From positions 124,001 through 188,000 of the forward strand of contig JACZZP010000006.1 of assembly GCA_015183035.1 (NCBI GenBank): 64,000 nucleotides of DNA. The letters are read 5' to 3'. The DNA is from Meloidogyne chitwoodi. Taxonomy: Eukaryota > Nematoda > Chromadorea > Rhabditida > Meloidogynidae. Shown here piece by piece: positions 53,101 through 61,922 of the stretch (position 1 is the stretch's first letter; each line of letters opens with the position of its first letter). The notes beneath the pieces are model-generated. The model searched no databases. It was not told where the DNA came from and saw only the letters and a program-made list of their open reading frames with translations. The position numbers and the translations under genes were made by a program.

Positions 53101-54392
53101 TAAAATCATCACAACAAATTCGTTCAGTTCCGTAAGCAATAAAAATAAAATCGTCACAGAAAAAATCGGCTAAAGTATTGACCTAAAATAGATAAAAATT
53201 TAAATTTAAAAAAATTAATTTTAAAATTAAAAACCTGTTTTCCACTTATTGAGTAAAGCTTTCGGACAGCTCCACTATTTAATTTAATTTTTGAAGTAAT
53301 ATCGCTAATAACCTGAAAAAAATTTGTATGAAGAAAGATTAAATATTATATTAATTGACCAATTCTTATCAATTTCTTTAATAAATTAAAAAAGAAAATA
53401 GCCGTTGAAAAGACAAATAAAAAATGTTAAAAATAAAAATGAACGCTTTTAATTTAAAAATCAACGAAAAAAAGATAAGAAATGTGGTCAAATATTTTTA
53501 AAATTTAAATAATTAAAAAAACCATATCAAATGATTGAGCTGTCCGTTTATTAAGTAAATGGCGTACCACTCGCCTAGGCTTTATTCCATTGCGAATAAT
53601 TGTAATTATTCTTAAATTTTATTTCTTATTTAAATTTTAATAAAATTAAAAACCTTGGTTTAACAAATTCATTAGGCTCCTAAAATAAAAAGTAAATAAA
53701 ATTTTTTTTTAATTTCTAACCCTTTGAAATGTTTCTCTCAATCCAGATTTTGCTGGTTCATTAGTTAATTTAGCTGATACAAATGACCAAATTGGTTGGG
53801 TTGCATTGGCATAATCTATCCGTTTAAATTTATCTGTAGAAGAGACAACGTAACTTTGGCCTTAAAATATTAAAAATTTAATTTAAAAATTTTAATAAAA
53901 AATAGCTCATAAAATTTAAAAAATAAACCATGTTTTAGTTCTTCCAATCCATTGCAAGGTTCCCCTCCATTAGAGCGAAAGACAAAACGTACACCATGAG
54001 GTAATGCAAGTGAATCAATAAGAAAATGAATTTTCTGTAAATCTTCGAGGAATGCTGACCAGGAACGTAATGATGGAATTATTGTATACCAAATTCCCTA
54101 AAATTGAAGAGAAAAAACTAAATTCTATTTATAATAGAAAATTAAGCTAATAAAAATATAAAACCTTAAAAAATCTGTCTCCATTTCTATAAAGTCTAAT
54201 TCTCTTCCCTTGTTCATTTGGTTGAAGTCTTTGAACTAATGATTGAGTAATTTGTTCAATATTATTATTTTCCGTTGTTTGTCCTTTCATTGTTAATTTT
54301 TTATTTGTTTCAATTTCATTATCTACTAAACTAGTTGATGTTGATGAGGAGCTTTTGTTACTTGAAACACTTCCAGTCATTTCTAAAACCAT
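50185..54392 (-). CDS. zyg-8: Doublecortin-domain Ser/Thr kinase (ZYG-8/DCLK)
   Basis: Microtubule-binding kinase needed in C. elegans for spindle positioning and neuronal microtubules. The start at 54392 gives a Ser/Thr-rich N terminus. DCX domain 1 (about 54210-53870): [49 protein letters not shown] domain 2 (about 53740-53060): [49 protein letters not shown]. The linker exon at 52844-53040 carries a basic [18 protein letters not shown] stretch. The kinase domain (about 52680-51410) has [13 protein letters not shown], Lys in [25 protein letters not shown] and [16 protein letters not shown], then [18 protein letters not shown]. All catalytic residues are intact. The C-terminal tail is acidic, then Ser/Asn/basic, ending [10 protein letters not shown]. 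Two decayed copies of the linker exon lie at about 56.9 and 57.5 kb. Confidence 0.93.
51660..51850. repeat. Mixed CCGG and AAATCAGAA repeats in a ZYG-8 intron
   Basis: Repeated composite unit TTTTCCGGAAAAATCAGAA followed by ACATAAAAATATTAAACA, three near-identical copies and flanking partial ones. It joins the CCGG and CAGAA words in one unit, so the two families share an origin or insertion preference at least here. Confidence 0.8.
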
Positions 54393-55034
54393 TTTTATTT
54401 TATCTGAAATTGATTGATCTTTATTAAGAGAACAAATTAATTAGTGTAATTAATCTTTAAATAAACAATTGTTGATAGAGACATTTACTTATTTTAACTC
54501 TTTTTCTATGACCACCTAAGGACAATGTTAAGTTTTTAAAAAGGTACAAAGATTACTGGGAGAAGTCAAAGTTGTTGAGGACAACACGAACAACAACATA
54601 AGCCTCCCTTTGACCCTTTGGAAAGAAAAATGATAAGGCAGTGAAAGTTGAAGTCTACAAATATTGTTCAGTAATTTAAGGGAAACCTGACTAGTTCGCG
54701 ATCAAATGTGCTGAGTCAAATAGTCGCGAAATAGTATGTTAAATAAAGAGAATTAGAGATAAAAAGGAGAGATAGAGCTACATTGGAAATAAGAGGTATA
54801 CCGATTAATCGCAGATTTTCGACTATTGACAACGAAAGGTACTTGACTAAAAAATTAGTAATGAAATGACTCTTCCATTTCGTTTTTATCGATTTTTTAG
54901 ATACATATAAATAACAATTTTTGAATTCTGGTCATTTACATTTGTTTACTTTTTTTATTTAATTTGTTTTTTTCTTTAAGGTTTGTTAAATACAGACAAA
55001 CAGTTTTACTTTTCATTGACTTCACTTTCTGAAG
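54393..55034. promoter_or_regulatory. Divergent intergenic region between ZYG-8 and the orphan gene
   Basis: A 640-base spacer separating start codons on opposite strands, so it must hold both promoters unless an upstream non-coding exon exists. It is GC-richer than most spacers. It contains two TCGCGA palindromes (54696-54701 and 54724-54729) in a quasi-symmetric arrangement. No known factor site is claimed. Confidence 0.4.
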
Positions 55035-56667
55035 ATGTTTATCTCAGAAGGTTTAAAGCAAAATGGTGGTCTACCTAATTGCAATGGTGGAATAGACAGT
55101 TCTCGTAAAAGGTTTGATGTTTTTTCCCTAATTTTGTTTTATCTTGGAACATTTTGGTAAACCTGATTAATATCTAAATTAGATTTTTAAGTTTTGTTCT
55201 CAATCAAAACAATTCTGTTGTTCAATCTTTGGTTAATGGCAAACAATTTGTTCAGCATGATGACAATTTTGATGAGGTTTGATTCTCCTAAAATTAAAGT
55301 CTAATTTTTAAATTTAGAATATGTTAGAGAATGGCTTTTCTTCCATTTCAATTGAAGACACAAAAGCATTTAATGGTTCTGGTCGCCGTTTTCTTCCTAT
55401 TTATCGTGCTCCGTCTTTGTTTGATTTCAAGATGTCACAGGAGAATTTGTTCAATAAATTGCAAGTGGACTTTCCGTCAATTTTGGAGGCTTTTAATCAT
55501 CTTTATATTGAGGTTTTGTTTTTAGTCATTAAATTTTTTCTATAATCTTTATGAATGATTATTGGTTTTGTTTAAAACAGCTTCGATCAATTTCTAAAAA
55601 TATTTTTTATTTTAAGAAAGGTGATGATCAAACTATGACAAATGGCTTAGTAGTTCAAAAATACAAGGGTCATTTTGTCAATGAATATAGCATGTCTGAA
55701 AAGCAACGCGAAATGGTCTTAGCTTTTCTTGATGTTTTGATTGATGCCTTACGTGGGATTGGCTTTGATATTGAGGTTTATTTTATAAAAATTTGATATT
55801 TTTAATTTTATTAGTTCAAATGTCCTCAATTACTTGCTATTTATGGGAGTGTTTCTCTTGGTGGATTTGTTGGATGTGATGAATTGTTGAATATTCTTTT
55901 CACAAAAGTTTTCAACTGTTCCTATATTGATATGCACAATTTTTTCTTTATGGTTGGTGACAAAATTATCAAAAAGTATGTTTTTTGTTTTTTACCTGTC
56001 GGCTTAAGTAGTAATTTTACATTTTTGATGATGATGTTAATTAGAGATTGTTATTTTAGGACGGTTTTACCCTTGGTGGTTTACCTGGAGAATTCTATAG
56101 AATATTTTTATCAAGCAAAAAACAATTTTGAAAAATAAATTTTTATTTATCATCAACTGTTAAAATTACTATAATACTCATATATTTTAATGTTATGTCG
56201 ACTTCATGATTTTATCGTCTATTTAAATTTATAGATATTTAAAAAATTTTTTAGAATTTGCTCAAAGATGAATAATGAGGAGTTGGCTTTGAATAAATCA
56301 ATTGTAGATTTGTGTCGCGAAAATACGGATATTATCAAAAGCAACTATGCCATACTTCGTCAAGATATAAGGGTGGTGCTTGAGTATAGTGGACTTGCGG
56401 AGCACATTCTCAGTAATAACAGTAAATTGATTGAGACGAATCTTGGCTTTATGAAAAAGATGACTACAGGTAATTTTTTAGATTCATTTAAATTAAGCTT
56501 GACATGTAAACAAATAATTGTAATATTTTAATTTTTACTCTTATTACAATTAGGTATATAAAATAAAAGGGTAAAAGATTTTGATTTGTGGAAACCGTGG
56601 TACCAATTTTTATTATTTGTATGTTTTTTTAAATCAACTTTGAAATTTAGGATCAACCATTACGTGA
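55035..56667 (+). CDS. Orphan gene with alternative 3' exons (isoform with the first duplicated exon)
   Basis: No family is recognised. Exons join in frame: 55035 (MFISEGLKQNGGLPNCNGG), about 55194-55276, 55318-55511, about 55581-55772, about 55816-55975 (FKCPQLLAIYGSVSLGGFVG), 56255-56469 and 56651-56667. The encoded protein has no signal peptide and appears mostly helical, with segments such as LQVDFPSILEAFNHLYIELR and KQREMVLAFLDVLIDALRG. The exon ending at 55975 leaves phase 2 (AA). Three downstream acceptors restore frame: 56060 (ends at 56138), 56255 (this model) and 57741 (ends at 57966). The last two exons are diverged duplicates. Exon-intron structure is inferred from splice consensus and open frame only. 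Confidence 0.6.
56060..56138 (+). CDS. Alternative short terminal exon of the orphan gene
   Basis: The acceptor TTATTTTAG at 56059 joins in phase to the exon ending at 55975 and encodes TVLPLVVYLENSIEYFYQAK then NNFEK and a stop. The 84-base intron before it has no stop in the same frame and is a multiple of three, so retention would also leave an open frame. Whether it is used cannot be told from sequence. Confidence 0.35.
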
Positions 56668-56888
56668 ACTGGATTGGTTGAGAAATAATGACAACTACCT
56701 CTGACACTATATTAAAGTTTTTTATTTATATGTATACAAAAAAATAAAAAATACAATACTTGTTTTTTTATATTATCCATACTGTCTTGAATTTGCCTTT
56801 CATTTTTTGCCTTAAAATTTCTCATATTACGAATTCATAAGTGGGTTATTTCTACTGAGTTTTTTCATATTTGTATTTTTTTCCCGTC

Positions 56889-57020
56889 GTTTTTAATTAT
56901 GTCTTTTGCTTCGTCTGCCGAAAATCATTGGGATTTTGTTTTCGGAGCAGTCGAATCTATAGGGATGTAAAAGAAATTTTCCTTGTTGATGGTTTCCTGC
57001 CAACCTCTCCTTTTACTTTT
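56889..57020 (-). pseudogene. Decayed copy A of the ZYG-8 linker exon
   Basis: On the minus strand the sequence aligns along its length with the ZYG-8 exon at about 52862-53036. The best core, CGAAAATCATTGGGATTTTG, corresponds to CGAAAATCATTAGGATTACG in the gene and would read RKQNPNDFRQ against [10 protein letters not shown]. Flanks match GGAAAATTT / AAATTTTCCTTGTTGA. Frameshifts and stops remove any coding capacity. Confidence 0.7.
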
Positions 57021-57440
57021 GACTAGAGTCGGCACATTTTCAGGATTTGGTTTTAGAAATTTTTACAGGACAGGATCCGTAGAATTAATTCTGTAAAATC
57101 TCCTGTTCTGCGCCCGCACTCTACTTTTGAATTATTTATAAGAAAAATTATATGTGATTGTTCGATTTTCAACACTGAATCGAATGAAACAATGTGATTG
57201 GACAATTTGAAAGTTATGGCCAAAAATTTCTCTCATTGACCATTATAACCTTTTCTTCTTGTTGACCCTTTTGTCACTTTTTACACTGCTGACCATTTCT
57301 CCTTCTCTTCTTTCTTTCCACACATTTCTCACCGCTGCCAACTTATGTACAACGCATAGACACACACTTTTCTTCTGTTTCTATGTCCGCTCTATTATTT
57401 TTACAAAGTTTTTTTATATTTTGCATTTTTCTTCCTTCGT

Positions 57441-57580
57441 TTTTAAGTATATTTTTCCCATTAACACCCGTTTTCTGAAAAAATCATTGGGATTTTGTTT
57501 TCGTAGTATTCGTTTTTATAGGTGACGTAAACAAAATTTTTCTTATGCTGATTTTTGGCAACCTCTTTCCTTTACTCTAC
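57441..57580 (-). pseudogene. Decayed copy B of the ZYG-8 linker exon
   Basis: Shares CACCCGTTTTCTGA and AAAATCATTGGGATTTTG with the ZYG-8 exon and copy A. On the minus strand it reads roughly RILRKQNPNDFFRKR against [15 protein letters not shown]. It shares derived changes with copy A (CATTGGGATTTTG instead of CATTAGGATTACG), so both descend from one earlier copy. It is interrupted and non-coding now. Confidence 0.7.
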
Positions 57581-57740
57581 TTATTTTGGCCAGCCTTATG
57601 GTCATTTATATGATTTTTAAGATTGTAAAATATGTATAAATTAATCTAAAATAATATTCCTTAAACTATATAAAGTTTCATTTCGTTATTTTTATTGCTT
57701 ATTTCAATTTTTCTCAAATTTTTATTATATCTTTGTTTAG

Positions 57741-57966
57741 AAAGATGAATTTGCAAAGTAAATATTTAAACATGAATCAGTCAATTTTCGATATAATGTC
57801 AACAAATGCTGATATAATGCTTCGAAACTCGTATATATTATGTGCCAATTTCCGAGAATTGGCAACATCTCAACCTGAATTTCTTCAACATCTTATGGAT
57901 GTGAATCACAAACTTGCTGAGACCAGTGGAAAGCTCGTCGACTGTCTTGTGTTTCCCCTTCCTTAA
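57741..57966 (+). CDS. Duplicated alternative terminal exon of the orphan gene
   Basis: The acceptor CTTTGTTTAG at 57740 is followed by a frame that joins in phase to the exon ending at 55975. It encodes KMNLQSKYLNMNQSIFDI, then ADIMLRNSYILCANFREL, and ends KLVDCLVFPLP. It aligns end to end with the exon at 56255-56469: KMN, N.SI.D, DI...., NY.IL or SYIL, R, then N.KL.ET. It carries its own stop. An independent single-exon gene is less likely because no good upstream promoter or ATG context is apparent beyond the shared K-M-N. Confidence 0.55.
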
Positions 57967-58333
57967 TCCAATGAATCTCAAGGGTTTGTAATAATTATAA
58001 AAATAAGTTTATAAATAGTCGAAGAATGGAAAAATAGTACTAATTTTTATTATACAATTTATTTTAATTCTTTTATTTTTAAGCATACTCATGCCCTTCT
58101 GCTTTGGAACGGATGTTTAATTGAAAGAACCTCTGACGCTACATTTGTATTCCATTTTAAATAAAAATGTTTTAATTTTATACGTAAAAATAAATATTTT
58201 AAAACTACTATAATTTGTTTTTTTCGATCATTAGTCATATTATCCAAGATTTGCTTTTTATTTTTGTGTTAAAAAAAAGATTCTTATAAACTTATTAAAT
58301 ATTTTTTATGCTTTGCAAAGTTTATACAAAATA
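57967..58333. other. 3' flank of the duplicated exon, duplicated with the first copy's 3' flank
   Basis: Resembles the sequence after the first duplicated exon: CCTCTGAC.CTA.ATT at 56697-56712 and at 58130-58145, and TTTTTATTAT preceded by GTAC.AAT upstream of each. Otherwise AT-rich, with AATAAA words suitable for polyadenylation. No further exon is supported. Confidence 0.45.
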
Positions 58334-61300
58334 ATGCTAGAAAATCTTGTTGCATGGATTTTAAATAATTATATTGGAGAATACTTTTGTTTAAACACTG
58401 ATCAGCTTTCTATTGCTTTTCTTCAAGGTTTTCTTTTTTTCTAATTTTTTATAATTTTATTTTCCCTAAAAATCTGATTATTTAAGGTCAGGTTGACCTA
58501 GAAAATGTCCCTCTTCGTTCTAGTTCACTTAGAAAATTTGACATTCCATTGCAAGTAAAACACGGATTAATTGGAAAATTACAATTACAAGTGCCTTTAA
58601 CCAGAATTCGTTCACAACCTTGGATTTTGAGAATACGCGATTTTTTGGTTGTTTTGGGGCCTTATTCTTCCAATTATGATGTTGAAATTGTTGAACAATA
58701 TAAACAGCAAAATTTGGAAAGAATGCTTGATGAATTGGAAATTGAACAAAAGGTTTTCCTTTGAAATTTTTTTATCTCCTATTTTAAATTTATTTAAAAA
58801 TTTTTTAATAAAAATGTAGAAACAACTTCTTGCACAGCTTGGAATTAAATTTAATGAAAATATTGAGCAAACTTCCTGGTGGGGAACAACTTCATTGCTT
58901 TCCACTATATCCTCAAATATACAGGTTTTATAAATTAATTTTTTTACTATTAAATTTTTTATCTAAAAAGATTCTCCTTGAAAATGTGCGTATAAAATAT
59001 GAATCTTCTGATTTTAATTTTGGCGTTCAAATTGATTCGTTACACGTACAAACAACAAATTCTCAATGGGTAAATTTTAATTTACAAACCGGATTATGTT
59101 TTAAATAAACTTCCCGGAAAATACATTCATTTTTAACTAGTTCCGGAAAATAAGTTTTATTTTTTATTCTTTAAGGAAACATCTTTTCTTCTAAACAGAT
59201 TTTTTCCGGAAAATAATTTATTTTTTGTATTATTTCCGGAAATTACAATTATAAATGAAGTTTATTTTCTTTTGTTTTTACAATTTTTAAGTATCCTAGT
59301 TTTCCGGAATGTTTATTTAATGTTTTTAATTTTTCTCAATTTTCCCAAACACATTTTTCACTTTTCTTTTATTTCAGCATGTAGGCTTTGTAGAGCCAAC
59401 TGGAACAAATATTTTTAAGAAAATTGATATCAAAGGCTTTTCAATTTATTGGAATACTGAAAATACTTGTAACAACTCTCCAATTGTATTGCCTCTTTCT
59501 TTGGAATCATTAAAAGTAATTTTAAAAATTAAAAAAAAATTTTTAATTTTAATTTTTAGGCATTTTTTTCTCCTTCATCCGATAATGTTTATATTCTACA
59601 ACCACTTACGTTAGAATTAAGAATGGAAAAGAATAGTTCACCTTTTCCATTGCGTTCTACTCTTTTGCCTCGTTTTAAGGTTTTCTTTAATTTTATTATT
59701 TAATTTTTTCTTAAAATTATAGTTTAATGTGCGTTCTCAAAGAATTGAATTAGAATTAACCCAAAAACAAGTTTCTCAAATTCAACAATTTTTGGACGAT
59801 TGGTCAATGTTTGAAAGAGCACGTCCTCATCGTAAATGGCGACCACACTCTTCAATTATAACTAGGTTGATTTTTTATTTTATTTTTCTTAACTTTTTTT
59901 TAAAAGTCCAAGACGTTGGTGGCAATTTGCTATAAACCGCCAATTAGAACAAATTCGTAGGCGAACTATTTGTAAAAAATCAAAAGAATTATTTGAACGT
60001 TTACATTTGTTAAATACTTATTGTCGAGCATATAGACATAGATTAAATTGTTTTTTGTCAAGTCAGAAAAATAGGTAAAAATAATATTTAAAATAATTAA
60101 TTATATTTATTTTTTAAAGTTCACAAAATGTCTCTTCTCTTGATCCAAATAAACTTAACGCTACAAATTATTCCCTTGAAGAAACAACTTTACTCAAGCA
60201 AATAGAACATGACTCTAATTTTAGTTATTCTGTATGTTTTTAATTTTAATAAAAAACTTGTTTTTAAAAACAAATTTTAAAAATATTTTTTAAAACTTGT
60301 TTATTACAAACTTGTTTTACAACTTATTTTACAATTTTCCAATATTTTTTACAAACTTGTTTTACAATTCTTTTTTTCTTAAAGGATTTGCATATTCTCC
60401 GTGAAGCAGTTTTTCAAAAAATGTTGTCAGAACTTAAGCAACAACATTCTTCTGCAGATATAAATATTGTTTCACGAACAGAGAGTCCTTTTCAAATTAT
60501 TGAATCTGACAAACAAGAAATATTACTAGATGATATTTTAAAGATTCAACAAACACAAGAGGGAGTTGGTTGGCTAAATTGGATGTCAAATTGGTTTGGG
60601 CATGTTGATGAGAAGAGGAATAAAGGTTTTTATTAAAAAAAATTTTTTATTAAATTTAATTTATAAAAGACGAAAATACTGATTTATTATTAAATGATTC
60701 TGTTTATTTGAATAATATTTCTACACCAGAATTAACAACTCTAAGGCATCCGGTCAGTCCAGAATTGGAAGAAATTGAGAAGAGAATGCAAGCAGAAATT
60801 TTACAGGTTTTTATTTTTATTTAAAGTTTTTATTGCAATTTTAAAGATGCTTAATGATAGCTTGGATGATTACAATATTTTACGACGCGATAATTTATTG
60901 GCTGAACTTATTCTTAATTTTACACGTGTACACTTGCGAATAGCAACTGATAAGGTTTTTTTTAGAATTTTTTGAATTTATTATTAAATTTATAAAATAG
61001 GTAAATTTCCAAGAAGACTACAAAAATGATCAACAAAATATTAATTTATTAATGCTAACATTCGATTTGGATCAACTCTGTGGACGTATTCATGTTTCAC
61101 CTAAAGAGCATAGAACAGAAATGTCAATAAATGTAGGGGATTTGAGTATTCAATTAATGAAACAACAACAATTTGATCTTAATGAAATTTTGAAGGAAGA
61201 AGAAAAAATGTCAGAAAATGGGGAGAAATTGGTTAGAGAAATGTTTTTTACAAATCAGAATTTATATTTTGAAAATCAGAATTTAATTTTAAAAAATCAA

Positions 61301-61761
61301 AATTTTTATTTTTGAAAATCAGAATTTTATTTTTAAAGATCAGAATATTATTTATAAAAAATCAGAATTTAATTTTTTAAAATCAGAATTTTAAAAATTA
61401 AAAATCAGAATTTTAAATTTATATTTTTTAGTATTGCTCTGATTATTTAAAAAATAATAATAACGACGAATCACTTTTTTGTGGCTTTCAAAACAATATT
61501 TCAAGCTCTGACATAAACACAAGTCTCTTATTTACAATTGGAAGGAGAAGTGAAAAATCAGTTAAAAATAAAAATACAAATAAAACAACAATAAACAATT
61601 CTTCTCCAATACTTGAATTATTTTATAAACGATTAGCTCCAAAATTAGAAATTTATCATGAATTAAATATTTGTTGTGCACCTTTAGCAATGATTATAGA
61701 TGATTGCTTCAGATCTGCATTGCAAGAGATTATTGGATGTGTGGAACAAAAGGTTGGTTAA
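58334..61761 (+). CDS. VPS13D: VPS13D-like lipid-transfer protein, N-terminal part (short or incomplete)
   Basis: VPS13 proteins are bridge-like lipid transporters at organelle contact sites. The start at 58334 encodes the N-terminal chorein motif: [60 protein letters not shown] and [16 protein letters not shown]. This pattern is closest to VPS13D. Later exons carry [30 protein letters not shown], then [20 protein letters not shown] and [14 protein letters not shown], standard early VPS13 blocks. Recognisable sequence ends near 61752 (IIGCVEQK) at a donor-like AAAG/GTTGGT; reading through gives a stop at 61761. Only about a thousand residues are present, against several thousand in the family. 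The minus-strand IFT56 gene begins 160 bases further on. Thus VPS13D is truncated here or continues beyond a nested gene. Confidence 0.85.
59110..59320. repeat. CCGG-repeat cluster in a VPS13D intron
   Basis: Five copies of CCGGAAAATA-like words (near 59114, 59142, 59208, 59237, 59303) within one intron, absent from the small introns of the same gene. Confidence 0.6.
61250..61430. repeat. AAAATCAGAATTT array in a VPS13D intron
   Basis: At least seven copies of AATCAGAATTT(A/T) with A/T spacers, immediately upstream of the exon starting YCSDYLK. On the coding strand each copy ends like a 3' splice site (ATCAG). Confidence 0.75.
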
Positions 61762-61922
61762 AATCAGAATTTTTATTTTAAAAATCAGAATTAATTTTAA
61801 AAATCAGAATTTAATTTTTTAAAATCAGAATTACTTTTTTAAAAATCAGAATTTTTATTTTAAAAATCGGAATTTAATTTTTTAAAATCAGAATTACTTT
61901 TTTAAAAATCAGAATTTTTATT
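61762..61922. repeat. AAAATCAGAATTT array between VPS13D and IFT56
   Basis: Seven or so copies of AAAATCAGAATTTTTATTTTA or AATTACTTTTTT, filling the whole space between the last VPS13D exon and the IFT56 stop codon. Confidence 0.8.

Noticed and set aside
57259..57525. Plus-strand 88-codon open frame between the duplicated exons
   Set aside because: It is a T/C-rich frame overlapping ZYG-8 fragment B on its antisense strand. No phase-compatible acceptor or family motif was seen.
58612..58905. Minus-strand 97-codon open frame
   Set aside because: Antisense to the VPS13D chorein exons, which have clear family sequence on the plus strand.
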